This document shows, piece after piece, positions 1 through 8,715 of a stretch of DNA of 26,183 nt. The first letter of the stretch is position 1, and every line of letters begins with the position of its first letter. The notes beneath the pieces are model-generated. The model had not been told where the DNA came from and made no database searches. It worked only from the letters and a program-made list of their open reading frames with translations. The position numbers and the translations under genes are program-made. The DNA lies in the NCBI GenBank assembly GCA_051007175.1, contig JBPCSL010000045.1, positions 1 through 26,183 of the forward strand, written 5' to 3'. The stretch comes from Mxb001 sp051007175 (GTDB lineage Bacteria > Actinomycetota > Actinomycetes > S36-B12).

Positions 1-2032
1 CCAGGGACTTGGCGATGACGTCGGCCGGGTCGACCCCCTTGCCCTTGCGTCGCCCCGCCTTGGCCACCGGCGCGGTCTCGCCGTCGGCGGGGTGGAGGGA
101 GACGTGGTGTCCCCGGCCACCGCAGGAATCGCAGGTGGTGGAGAAGGCCTCCAGCAGGCCCTGGCCGATCCGCTTGCGCGTCATCTGGACCAGGCCCAGG
201 GAGGTGACCTCGGCCACCTGGTGCTTGGTGCGGTCACGGCCGAGGCACTCGACGAGACGGCGCAGCACGAGGTCGCGGTTGCTCTCGAGGACCATGTCGA
301 TGAAGTCCACGACGATGATGCCGCCGATATCACGCAGCCTCAGCTGGCGGACGATCTCCTCGGCGGCCTCGAGGTTGTTCTTGGTGACCGTCTCCTCGAG
401 ATTGCCGCCCTGGCCGGTGAACTTGCCGGTGTTGACGTCGACGACGGTCATCGCCTCGGTGCGGTCGATGACGAGGGAACCGCCAGACGGCAGCCAGACC
501 TTGCGGTCGAGCGCCTTCATGAGCTGCTCCTCGACGCGGTACGCCGCGAACACGTCCTGGCTGTCCGCCCAGGTCTCCACGCGCTCGACGAGGTCGGGTG
601 CCACGGAGTCGACGTACTCGCGGACCTGCTCATTGACGGGCGCACCGGAGACGATGATCTTGGTGAAGTCCTCGTTGAAGACATCGCGGATGACCTTGAT
701 GGCGAGATCAGGCTCGGCGCTGAGCTGGGCCGGCGGGGACGCCGACTCCTTCTTCTTCTCGATCTCCTCCCACTGCGCCGTGAGGTGGGCGATATCGCGG
801 GTGAGCTCCTCCTCCGAGGCGCCTTCGGCGGCCGTGCGCACGATGACGCCGGCGCCCTCGGGCATGACCTTCTTGAGGATGGCCTTGAGACGGGTGCGCT
901 CGGTGTCGGGCAGCTTCCGGCTGATGCCGGTCATGGAGCCGTCCGGCACGTAGACGAGGTAGCGACCGGGCAGGGACACCTGGCTGGTGAGGCGGGCGCC
1001 CTTGTGCCCCATCGGGTCCTTCGTCACCTGGACGAGAACGGGGTCGCCGGACTTCAGGGCCATCTCGATGCGGCGCGGCTGCCCTTCGAGGCCCGCGGCA
1101 TCCCAATTGACCTCACCGGCGTACAGCACGGCATTGCGGCCCTTGCCGATGTCGACGAAGGCCGCCTCCATCGAGGGCAGGACGTTCTGGACGCGGCCGA
1201 GGTAGACATTGCCGACCATCGACGACGACGATCCGCGGTCGACGTAGTGCTCCACGAGCACGCCGTCCTCGAGCACGGCGATCTGGGTACGCGAGCCAGT
1301 CTGGCGCACCACCATGACGCGGTCGACGGACTCACGACGCGCGAGGAACTCCGCCTCGGTGAGGATCGGTGCGCGGCGCCGGCCGGCGTCACGCCCTTCG
1401 CGTCGGCGCTGCCGCTTGGCCTCGAGTCGGACCGAGCCCTTGAGCCCGGTGGCCTCCTCCTTGGCGCGCGGCTCGCGCACGCGAACGACGGTGCGCTCCG
1501 GATCGTCGGCCTCGGGCCCGGTGTCCTGGCCACGGCGACGGCGACGGCGACGGCGGCGCGTGGAGCCGCCCTCGCGGTCCTCGTCCTCCTCGGTCTCGTC
1601 GGCCTCGGTGCCGGCATCCTCGGCCCCGGAGGCGCCGCGGCGGCCACGGCCGCCTCGACGCCGACGTCGGCTTCGCGAGCCGCCGTCCTCGGACGGGCCC
1701 TCGGACGGAGCATCGGCGGCCGGCGCGCTGGACTCGTCGGACGCGGTGGACTTCGCCGCCGCCTTGCTGGCGCGACGGCGCGAGGGCGCGGGCTCGGCGG
1801 CGTCGGGGTCGGGCGCCTGGAAGAGCGGCACCGCGGCAGCCTTGGCAGCGCGCTTCGGCTTGGCCTCTGCCGACTCCTCGGCCTTGGCCTTGGTCGTGCG
1901 CTTCGGCTTGGCCTCGGCGGCCGTGGGCTTAGCCTCGGCAGGCGGGCCGGCGGGCCGCGTGGCGGCCTTGCGCGGGGTGCGGGTGGTCGCAGCCTTGGGG
2001 GCGGCGGCCTGGGGCGACGTGTCGTCGACCAT
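1..2032 (-). CDS. rne: Ribonuclease E/G family protein (3' end outside window)
   Basis: Endoribonuclease of the RNase E/G family, which processes rRNA and tRNA precursors and degrades mRNA. About 677 codons are visible, and the reading frame is still open at base 1, so the C-terminus is missing. The start is ATG at 2032-2030, preceded by an AGAGGA-type ribosome binding site (about 2042-2048). The first roughly 220 residues are an Ala/Lys/Glu/Arg-rich low-complexity extension with a run of nine arginines (1532-1558). The S1-like segment GNVYLGRVQNVLPSMEAAF follows. The catalytic DVNTG lies at residues 532-536 with IVVDFID after it. The zinc-link CDSC is at residues 634-637. A long charged N-terminal extension before the catalytic core is usual in actinobacterial RNase E. 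The gene follows the radical SAM/DUF2344 pair after 89 bp, as in many actinomycetes. The family call is very sure; choosing rne over rng rests on the extension. Confidence 0.95.
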   Translation of the reverse strand, partial: MVDDTSPQAAAPKAATTRTPRKAATRPAGPPAEAKPTAAEAKPKRTTKAKAEESAEAKPKRAAKAAAVPLFQAPDPDAAEPAPSRRRASKAAAKSTASDESSAPAADAPSEGPSEDGGSRSRRRRRGGRGRRGASGAEDAGTEADETEEDEDREGGSTRRRRRRRRRGQDTGPEADDPERTVVRVREPRAKEEATGLKGSVRLEAKRQRRREGRDAGRRRAPILTEAEFLARRESVDRVMVVRQTGSRTQIAVLEDGVLVEHYVDRGSSSSMVGNVYLGRVQNVLPSMEAAFVDIGKGRNAVLYAGEVNWDAAGLEGQPRRIEMALKSGDPVLVQVTKDPMGHKGARLTSQVSLPGRYLVYVPDGSMTGISRKLPDTERTRLKAILKKVMPEGAGVIVRTAAEGASEEELTRDIAHLTAQWEEIEKKKESASPPAQLSAEPDLAIKVIRDVFNEDFTKIIVSGAPVNEQVREYVDSVAPDLVERVETWADSQDVFAAYRVEEQLMKALDRKVWLPSGGSLVIDRTEAMTVVDVNTGKFTGQGGNLEETVTKNNLEAAEEIVRQLRLRDIGGIIVVDFIDMVLESNRDLVLRRLVECLGRDRTKHQVAEVTSLGLVQMTRKRIGQGLLEAFSTTCDSCGGRGHHVSLHPADGETAPVAKAGRRKGKGVDPADVIAKSL

Positions 2033-2121
2033 CAGGTCTGGTCCTCTCACGGCTCCGGGCGCATGCACGCCACGCGGAGCCTTGCTCTGGTCCGTCCCGG
2101 CGAGCCGGAACGCAAGTCTGG

Positions 2122-2871
2122 TTACGCCTCGCGATCGGCGGCGAGGGGATCGCCCAGGGACCAGGCCCCAGGGTTCCCACTCTCGACGAGCGGCCCCTGC
2201 ATCTCCCGGGTCACCATGGGCGGGACCGGTATGAGGAGGGCCACGCTACGCAGAGCTGCGAGGACGTCATCTGGTCTCACCGCGGGGGTCGCCTGCCGCA
2301 AGACCACCTGAAGTATCGCACAGGGCCGCTCGGCCCCGTCGGATGGCCGGACGGAGAGTTCGACGATCGCGGGCAGGACATCGAAGCGCCGGAGTCCGTT
2401 CTTCGTGAGGCGCTCCACCACGGCCTCCGGGGACGCCAGGAGGGCCTCAGCGGCCGTCCGGGCATCCTCGGCGGACACTCCGGGCAGCTCGAGGCGCCAC
2501 CGGCTCGCCTCGAGGCGCTGGACGAAATCCGGGGTCCGGACCTCGACAACCTCCAGGAGGTCCAGGCCCGGGGGCAGAGCGGCATCGACCCGGGCGCGCA
2601 GGTCCTCCGGATCGCACGCCTGGGCCACGCCGATCTCGAGATACTCCGCCTCGCTGGCCGTCCCCGTCGGGGCCGCGTTGGCGTAGGAGATCTTCGGATG
2701 CGGGGAGAAGCCGGCGCTGTAGGCCATCGGCACGCCGGCCCGGCGCAGGGCACGCTCGAAGGCGCGCTGGAAGTCGCGGTGGCTGGCGAACCGCAGGCGT
2801 CCACGCTTGGCGTAACGAATGCGGAACCGCTGAACGGGAGCGACGAAGTCGCGAGGCGGCGTACGACTCAC
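2122..2871 (-). CDS. DUF2344 (TIGR03936-type) radical SAM-linked protein
   Basis: Protein of 249 aa with the DUF2344 signature. The N-terminal RFRIRYAKRGRLRFASHRDF is followed by a FSPHPKISYANA-like segment near residue 55 and then a conserved alpha/beta region. In many bacteria this domain is fused to the C-terminus of the TIGR03960 radical SAM protein; here it is a separate gene. I chose the GTG start at 2871-2869 because it overlaps the TGA stop of the upstream radical SAM gene by four bases (GTGA). The open frame continues upstream, but only in antiframe to that gene. The stop is TAA at 2122-2124. The biochemical role of the family is not established to my knowledge. The constant pairing with a radical SAM enzyme next to rne suggests an RNA- or ribosome-related modification, which is an inference only. 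Confidence 0.87.
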   Translation of the reverse strand: MSRTPPRDFVAPVQRFRIRYAKRGRLRFASHRDFQRAFERALRRAGVPMAYSAGFSPHPKISYANAAPTGTASEAEYLEIGVAQACDPEDLRARVDAALPPGLDLLEVVEVRTPDFVQRLEASRWRLELPGVSAEDARTAAEALLASPEAVVERLTKNGLRRFDVLPAIVELSVRPSDGAERPCAILQVVLRQATPAVRPDDVLAALRSVALLIPVPPMVTREMQGPLVESGNPGAWSLGDPLAADREA

Positions 2872-4799
2872 GCTGTCGCGCCAGCCCGGGGCATGCCCAG
2901 GTCGACACTCGTCGGGCCGATCTGGATCTCCGTGCCGAGCTGGTCGCAGACCCCGCAGTCGAAGCAGGGTGTCCAGCGGCAGTCCTCCACGCCATCCTCG
3001 TCGAGAGATGCCTGCCAGTCCTCCCACAGCCACTCGCGATCCAGGCCAGAGTCGAGGTGATCCCATGGAAGCACCTCCGACTGCTCGCGCTCGCGCGTGG
3101 TGAACCAGTCGAGATCGACCGGCGCATCGCGCAGCGCGTCCTCGGCGGCGGCGGCCCAGCGGTCGAAGTCGAAGTGCTCGCTCCATCCGTCGAATCGCGC
3201 GCCCTGGTCCCACGCGCGGCGGATCACGCGGCCGACGCGCCGATCGCCGCGCGACAGCAGGCCTTCGATGATGCCGGGCTTGCCGTCGTGGTAGCGGAAG
3301 CCGATCGCCTTGCCGTACTCACGATCGGAACGGATGGCGTCGCGCAGCCGCGCGAGGCGCGCATCCGTCGTCGCGTGGTCGAGCTGCGCCGCCCACTGGA
3401 AGGGGGTGTGCGGCTTGGGCACGAATCCGCCAATGGAGACGGTGCAGCGGATATCGCGTCGCCCGCTCGCCTCCCGCCCCACGCGAATCACCTCGGCGGC
3501 CAGCCGGGCAATCTGCAGCACGTCCTCGTCGGTCTCCGTGGGCAGGCCGCACATGAAGTAGAGCTTCACCTGCCGCCAGCCCGCGCCGTAGGCCGCCGCA
3601 ACCGTGCGGATGAGGTCGTCCTCGGTGACCTGCTTGTTGATGACCTTGCGCATGCGCTCGCTGCCGCCCTCGGGCGCGAAGGTAAGGCCACTGCGGCGGC
3701 CATTGCGCGAGAGCTCATTGGCGAGGTCGATGTTGAAGGCGTCGACGCGTGTGCTCGGCAGCGACAGCGACGTCTCTGATCCCTCGTAGCAGTCGGCGAG
3801 GTAGGTCGTGACCTCGGCGATCTCGGAGTGATCCGCGCTCGACAGCGACAGCAGGCCCACCTCCTCGTAGCCGGTGGCCTGGAGCCCTCTCTCGACCATC
3901 GCCGCGATGCCGGCCTTGCTGCGCTCCCGGACGGGCCGGGTGATCATGCCCGCCTGGCAGAAGCGGCAGCCCCGGGTGCAGCCGCGAAAGATCTCCACGC
4001 TCATGCGCTCGTGCACGGTCTCGGCGAGAGGTACCAGCGGAGCCCGCGGGTAGTCCCACTCGTCGAGGTCCATCAGCGTGTGCTTGGCGACGCGCCACGG
4101 GATGCCGGAGCGACGCGGGACAACGCGGCGGATGCGCCCGTCCTCGAGGTACTCGACCTCGTAGAACGCGGGCACGTAGGCGACGCCGGAGATCGCGATG
4201 CGCTCCAGCAGGCCGTCACGGCCGCCGGGCTGCCCGTCGTCCTTCCACGCACGGACGATCTCCGTGAGGCGCAGCACGGCCTCCTCCCCATCCCCCAGGA
4301 CGGCGACATCGATGAAGTCGGCAATCGGCTCGGGGTTGAACACCGCGTGACCACCGGCGACCACGAGGGGATGACCGAGCTCCCGGTCGGCGGACTCGAT
4401 CGGAATCCCCGCGAGGTCGAGCGCCGTGAGCATGTTGGTGTAGCCCAGCTCGGTGGAGAAGGACACGCCGAGGAGATCGAAGGCCCCGACGGGCCGATGG
4501 GAGTCCACGGTGAACTGCGGGACGCCGCGCTCGCGCATGAGGGCCTCGAGGTCGGGCCACACGGCGTAGGTCCTCTCGCAGAGGACCCCGGGCTGCTCAT
4601 TGAGCACCTCGTAGAGGATCTGCACGCCCTGGTTGGGGGCGCCGACCTCGTAGGCGTCGGGGTACATGAGGGCCCAGCGCACCTCCGCGGACTCCCAGTC
4701 TCCGACGACGGCGTTCACCTCTCCCCCGACGTACTGAATGGGCTTCTGCACGAGGGGCAGGATCTCCTCGAGGCGCGGGAACACCGACTGCGCGGACAT
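2868..4799 (-). CDS. TIGR03960-family radical SAM protein with B12-binding-like N-terminus
   Basis: Protein of 643 aa. The radical SAM iron-sulfur motif is seen as CTRGCRFC, with cysteines 274, 278 and 281. Before it lies a B12-binding-like Rossmann region containing LMYPDAYEVG and VVAGGHAVFNPEP. A C-terminal cysteine cluster (CRWTPCFDCGVC) could hold a further cluster or metal. The ATG start at 4799 begins MSAQSVFPRLEEIL, which fits the family; the frame stays open far upstream only because it runs antiframe through rodA. It lies 23 bp after rodA and overlaps the DUF2344 gene by 4 bp. I see no strong ribosome binding site. The reaction catalysed is not known to me. The cofactor inference (4Fe-4S plus SAM) comes from the motif. 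Confidence 0.9.
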   Translation of the reverse strand: MSAQSVFPRLEEILPLVQKPIQYVGGEVNAVVGDWESAEVRWALMYPDAYEVGAPNQGVQILYEVLNEQPGVLCERTYAVWPDLEALMRERGVPQFTVDSHRPVGAFDLLGVSFSTELGYTNMLTALDLAGIPIESADRELGHPLVVAGGHAVFNPEPIADFIDVAVLGDGEEAVLRLTEIVRAWKDDGQPGGRDGLLERIAISGVAYVPAFYEVEYLEDGRIRRVVPRRSGIPWRVAKHTLMDLDEWDYPRAPLVPLAETVHERMSVEIFRGCTRGCRFCQAGMITRPVRERSKAGIAAMVERGLQATGYEEVGLLSLSSADHSEIAEVTTYLADCYEGSETSLSLPSTRVDAFNIDLANELSRNGRRSGLTFAPEGGSERMRKVINKQVTEDDLIRTVAAAYGAGWRQVKLYFMCGLPTETDEDVLQIARLAAEVIRVGREASGRRDIRCTVSIGGFVPKPHTPFQWAAQLDHATTDARLARLRDAIRSDREYGKAIGFRYHDGKPGIIEGLLSRGDRRVGRVIRRAWDQGARFDGWSEHFDFDRWAAAAEDALRDAPVDLDWFTTREREQSEVLPWDHLDSGLDREWLWEDWQASLDEDGVEDCRWTPCFDCGVCDQLGTEIQIGPTSVDLGMPRAGATA

Positions 4800-4822
4800 G
4801 CAGGACAGGGTACCGACAGCCC

Positions 4823-5998
4823 TCAGGAGGACTGCTCGTGAATCCGGACGTTCTCCAGGAGACCGAGCGCTATCCAGGAAGCGAACATGGATGTCCCCCC
4901 GTAGGAGACGAAGGGCAGCGGGACGCCCGTGATGGGCATGATGCCGAGGGCCATGCCGATGTTCTCGAACATCTGGAAGGCGAGCCAGGCGACGACGCCG
5001 GCCGCGACCAGCCGGCCGAACAACTCGGTGGACGCCATCGCGATGCGCATGCCGCGCCACAGGATGATGCTGAGAAGGAGGATCGTGATGGTCGCCCCGA
5101 CGAAGCCGACCTCCTCGCCGATGACGGTGAAGATGAAGTCGCTCTCGTTGACGGGGACGAAGTTGCCTTGCGTCTGCGGCCCGTGGAAGAGTCCCGCCCC
5201 CCACATGCCGCCACCTCCGATGGCGATACGCGCCTGGGTGGCGTTGTAGGCCGCGGTGGTCGCCGCGTCTTCGGGATTGACGAAGGAGGTCAGCCGGGCG
5301 ATCTGGTAGTCCTTGAGCAGCCCCGTTTGCCAGGCGACGACCGCCGCGGTGGCACCCGCGACGAGCAGGCCCGCGACCCAGCGCGTCCGGGCACCCGACA
5401 CGGCGACCATCGCGACCACGATCGTGCACATGATGAGCACGGTCCCGGTGTCGTTCTGCAGCAGGACGAGTCCGATGGGGATGGCGGCGAGGCATAGGGC
5501 GAGCAGGACGTCCCGATCCCGGGGAGCGGACTCCGCATCGCGCTTCTCCGCGAGGATCAGGGCGAGGATGAGCACGATCGCCACCTTGGCGAACTCCGAC
5601 GGCTGGAACGTGAAGCCGCCGGGCACCCGGATCCAGGCCCGCGCGCCCGCGATCGAGGTGCCTAGGGGCGTGTAGACGAGCAGAATGCCGATGATGGCCA
5701 GCCCGTAGAGGACCGGCGTGTAGGCACGCAGGAGCCGGTAGTCCAGCCTCGAGATGATGAAGGCCAGCACCAGGCCGATGGCGATGTTGATGAGGTGCCG
5801 GTTGAGGAAGTACTGCGGGTCGTCGCCCGCGAGATCCGATCGGCTCGCCGACCACACGAAGACCGAGCTCGCCGCGCTGAGCACGAGTGCTGCCAGCAGG
5901 AGCACCCAGTCCAGGCGACGCCAGTACGACGCACGCCCCTGCTGGCGCGCACCGAGGAAGCGGCGTTCCTGGCTGACGGGCACGTCGACGGGCGTCAT
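4823..5998 (-). CDS. rodA: RodA, SEDS-family peptidoglycan glycosyltransferase
   Basis: Polytopic membrane protein of 391 aa of the SEDS family (RodA/FtsW/SpoVE). It polymerises lipid II into glycan strands for lateral wall growth, together with PBP2. Visible family motifs are ARAW (119-122), QPSEFAK (132-138), NDTGT with its conserved acidic residue (182-186), the ESDFIFTVIGEE segment (about 285-296), and PLPFVSYGGTS near the C-terminus (360-370). The ATG at 5998 overlaps the TGA of the PBP2 gene (ATGA), so translation is probably coupled and the two partners are made together. Length is normal for RodA. RodA is preferred over FtsW because of the mreBCD/PBP2 neighbourhood and the lack of an adjacent murG. 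Confidence 0.95.
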   Translation of the reverse strand: MTPVDVPVSQERRFLGARQQGRASYWRRLDWVLLLAALVLSAASSVFVWSASRSDLAGDDPQYFLNRHLINIAIGLVLAFIISRLDYRLLRAYTPVLYGLAIIGILLVYTPLGTSIAGARAWIRVPGGFTFQPSEFAKVAIVLILALILAEKRDAESAPRDRDVLLALCLAAIPIGLVLLQNDTGTVLIMCTIVVAMVAVSGARTRWVAGLLVAGATAAVVAWQTGLLKDYQIARLTSFVNPEDAATTAAYNATQARIAIGGGGMWGAGLFHGPQTQGNFVPVNESDFIFTVIGEEVGFVGATITILLLSIILWRGMRIAMASTELFGRLVAAGVVAWLAFQMFENIGMALGIMPITGVPLPFVSYGGTSMFASWIALGLLENVRIHEQSS

Positions 5999-8139
5999 GG
6001 GCCGGCTCCCGTGGTGCTCGGCGACGGGCTGGCCTCATCCGCCGGGGTCACCGGGATGCCATCGGGTCGGACGATGGGCAGTGAGGTCGACGGCGATCCG
6101 CCGACGAGCACGCTGGTCGTCGGGTCCACGACGTCACCTTGGACCCCGAAGAGTGCCTCGTAGATCGTGCGAATGCTGGGACCGACGGTGAGGGAGCCGG
6201 TCCCGCCCTGGGTCACCATCATGATGACGGCGTACTTCGGATCGTTCGCCGGCGCGAAGCTGGCGTACCAGGCGGTCGTCGACTTGGCGCCGAAGACCTG
6301 GGCGGATCCCGTCTTCGACGCGATCGGGATGGTGTCGAGCGGGAATCCCTCGAAGGGGATGCGACCCGTGCCATCGGTCGTCACCCCGGCCAGGGCCGTC
6401 CGGAGGAAGTCGAAGGTGCCCACGGGCGCGTCGACCGTGCCCCTCACCACCGGGCCGAACTGCTGGACGACCTCGCCACCGCTGGTGAGGATCGCCTTCG
6501 CGACATGCGGCTCGAACACCGTGCCGCCATTGGCGATCGCCGCGTAGGTCATCGCCAACTGCAGCGGAGTGATGGACGTGTCACCCTGGCCGATGGAGGC
6601 ATTGATGGCGTCACCGTTGCGCCATCGGAAGCCATCCAGGCAGTTCTCCTTGGCCAGGGCGGTGTAGTAGTCGGCCAGCCGCGCATTCTCCTGGCGGACA
6701 TCCGGGAAGGCGGCCTTCGCGTCGGCGCACCACTGCTCTCGGCGCTGCTCCCACACGGCGAGCTTCTCGTCGCGTCCTGACACCAGTCCCATGGCCTCAT
6801 TCGGCAGGTCGATCCCGGTGCGATGCCCGAGGAGGAATGCGTCGGCCGTCTCCGCGATGGGGTCAGGTGCGCCGTCCGGGGCGTAGAGACCCCCCGATTT
6901 CAGCCACAGCTCATCGGCGATCCGGTAGAAGACGGTGTTGCACGACACCTCGAGTGCACGGCTCAGCGAGATCGGCCCGTACGCCGAGGACTCGAAGTTG
7001 CGGAACCGCTGCGATCCCACGGTGTAGTCGCCCGGGCAGTCGTAGGTGCCGTTGAGGTCGTATCCCTCCCGCGCGGCCGCGACGGTCGTCACCGCCTTGT
7101 ACGTCGATCCGGGCGGATACGTGCCTTGGACGACGTTCGAGGACAGCGCCTTGGTCTCGAGGAGCCGCTCGTAGTCGTCCGTGGTGATGCCGCCGACCCA
7201 GATCTTCGGGTCGTACGTCGGGTAGCTCGCCATCGCGAGGATGTCGCCGTTGGTGACGTCGACGACGAGCGCAGCGCCCGAGTCGGCGATCTCGCCGGCC
7301 GCCCGGGAGCGATCCACGGCATCGGAGAGCGCCTGCTCCACCACCTGCTGCAGGTGGGCGTCGATGCTCGTCACCACATAGTTGCCCGCGACGGGATCCG
7401 ACTCGGCCACGGTCCCGGTCACGCGACCCGCCTGGTCGACCGCGAGCGTGGTGATGCCGGGAATGCCGCGGAGCTCGGCGTCGTACTGGGCCTCCAGGCC
7501 GTTGCGACCCACGAGGTCGCGGGATCGCAATCGCGCCGGATCGGTCGAGTCGCCCTGCGCATCGAGCTGCTCCTGCGTCACCGGGCCGACGTATCCGAGG
7601 ACGTGCGCGAGGTTGGCCTCGAAGGGGGCGGGGTACTCGCGGACGGCTTCCAACTGGGCCGTGACGCCCGGGAAGTCCGCCCGCCGCTCCATGATCTTCA
7701 GCGCCGTGTCCGTCGCGACATCCTTCGCGACGGGGACCGGCTGGTACGGCGAGCCGTCCCAGCACACCGGGGGCGGAGGCGCGCCGTCTGATCCGCACGG
7801 CATGAGCTTCTGCTGGAGGGATTCCTTCGAGACGCCGAGGGCCTCCGCCAGTCGACCGATCACGGCATCGCCGTCGTCTTCCTCACGCGACAGAATGCTG
7901 CGGTCGATGGAGACGACGAGCGAGGTGCGATTGGCGACCAGAGGGCGACCCCGCTGGTCGAGGATGATCCCGCGCACAGCCGGTGTGATGACCTCTCGCG
8001 TGGAATTGCTGGCCGCCTGCGCGCGGTACTGGTCGCCGGCGACGAGCTGCAGGTAGAAGAGGCGCGCGAGCAGGGTGCCCACCAGGGAGACGATGAGGAC
8101 GCCGAGGACGACGAGGCGGACTGAGGATTTCTCGCTCAT
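5995..8139 (-). CDS. mrdA: Penicillin-binding protein 2 (class B transpeptidase)
   Basis: Protein of 714 aa. It is a monofunctional DD-transpeptidase that cross-links peptidoglycan in the elongation complex. A single N-terminal membrane anchor spans about residues 8-32. A PBP dimerisation domain follows, and then the transpeptidase domain with STYK (nucleophile Ser345, Lys348), SCN (399-401) and KTG (609-611). Cysteine pairs in the extracytoplasmic part (115/126 and 471/500) could form disulfides. The last roughly 45 residues are a Pro/Ser/Thr-rich tail. A strong GGGAGGT ribosome binding site (about 8144-8151) precedes the ATG. It overlaps rodA by 4 bp and follows mreD after 63 bp. It is the cognate partner of RodA, and the gene order mreB-mreC-mreD-mrdA-rodA is canonical. 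Confidence 0.95.
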   Translation of the reverse strand: MSEKSSVRLVVLGVLIVSLVGTLLARLFYLQLVAGDQYRAQAASNSTREVITPAVRGIILDQRGRPLVANRTSLVVSIDRSILSREEDDGDAVIGRLAEALGVSKESLQQKLMPCGSDGAPPPPVCWDGSPYQPVPVAKDVATDTALKIMERRADFPGVTAQLEAVREYPAPFEANLAHVLGYVGPVTQEQLDAQGDSTDPARLRSRDLVGRNGLEAQYDAELRGIPGITTLAVDQAGRVTGTVAESDPVAGNYVVTSIDAHLQQVVEQALSDAVDRSRAAGEIADSGAALVVDVTNGDILAMASYPTYDPKIWVGGITTDDYERLLETKALSSNVVQGTYPPGSTYKAVTTVAAAREGYDLNGTYDCPGDYTVGSQRFRNFESSAYGPISLSRALEVSCNTVFYRIADELWLKSGGLYAPDGAPDPIAETADAFLLGHRTGIDLPNEAMGLVSGRDEKLAVWEQRREQWCADAKAAFPDVRQENARLADYYTALAKENCLDGFRWRNGDAINASIGQGDTSITPLQLAMTYAAIANGGTVFEPHVAKAILTSGGEVVQQFGPVVRGTVDAPVGTFDFLRTALAGVTTDGTGRIPFEGFPLDTIPIASKTGSAQVFGAKSTTAWYASFAPANDPKYAVIMMVTQGGTGSLTVGPSIRTIYEALFGVQGDVVDPTTSVLVGGSPSTSLPIVRPDGIPVTPADEASPSPSTTGAGP

Positions 8140-8202
8140 CGCCCACCTCCCTCTGCTCGGATTGCGACCACCACGGTACGACGGGATTCCCCCTGAGTCG
8201 TG

Positions 8203-8715
8203 CTAGCGGGGGAAGGCCTCCGGAACGACCGCTCGCGACAGTCGGCGCACGAGGGGCACGATGAACACGGCGAGGACAGCCGCGTAGAGGGCCGCCGTGA
8301 TGATCATCACGGGCACGTCCCCCCACTGGATGCGCGGATTGCCCAGCAGCCCGCCGAGGAGGGCCGTGGCGAGCACGACAAGTGCCGCAGCCACGGACGT
8401 GAGTACCGTCGTGAGCCACAGGGGCCGGTCATCGGCATCGAAGGCCCGTCCGAGCGCGTACCCCGTGACGGTGAGCAGGAGTGCCGAGATGCCAATCGTC
8501 CCGGCCGCTGGCGGCGCGAGATCGAGCAGCAGGCCCGCAGCGAATCCGCATGATGCACCGGTCACCGGCCCGAAGGCGAAGGCGAGCGCGGCGACGACGA
8601 CGAGAACCAGGCCGGGTGTCGCTCCCGGGAAGGGGAGAGGTGCGAGCACCGTTACCTCGAGGATGACCGCGAGGAGGATGAGAAGGGCGCACAGGAGCGC
8701 ACGGCGTGCGGTCAT
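8203..8715 (-). CDS. mreD: MreD, rod shape-determining membrane protein
   Basis: Small hydrophobic protein of 170 aa with about five predicted membrane segments and little hydrophilic sequence, typical of MreD. MreD is poorly conserved in sequence, so the call depends on size, hydrophobicity, the GLLLDL segment near residue 60, and its position directly after mreC. The TGA of mreC and the ATG of mreD share one base (TGATG at 8717-8713), so translation is coupled. It is thought to scaffold MreC and the RodA-PBP2 pair in the membrane. Confidence 0.9.
   Translation of the reverse strand: MTARRALLCALLILLAVILEVTVLAPLPFPGATPGLVLVVVAALAFAFGPVTGASCGFAAGLLLDLAPPAAGTIGISALLLTVTGYALGRAFDADDRPLWLTTVLTSVAAALVVLATALLGGLLGNPRIQWGDVPVMIITAALYAAVLAVFIVPLVRRLSRAVVPEAFPR

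Noticed and set aside
1532..1558. Trinucleotide-like repeat (alternating acg/gcg)
   Set aside because: It encodes a nine-arginine run in the RNase E N-terminal extension, which is ordinary for actinobacterial RNase E, and is not a separate repeat element.
92..2311. A 739-codon open frame on the plus strand across the left end
   Set aside because: It is antisense to RNase E/G, whose motifs (DVNTG, CDSC, S1 segment) are clear on the minus strand; long antisense frames are expected at this GC. The translation is low-complexity with no domain.
2868..6038. A 1056-codon minus-strand frame that seems to fuse a long N-terminus to the radical SAM protein
   Set aside because: Its first roughly 410 codons run through rodA in another frame and give Arg/His-rich nonsense; the real start is ATG 4799, where family similarity begins.
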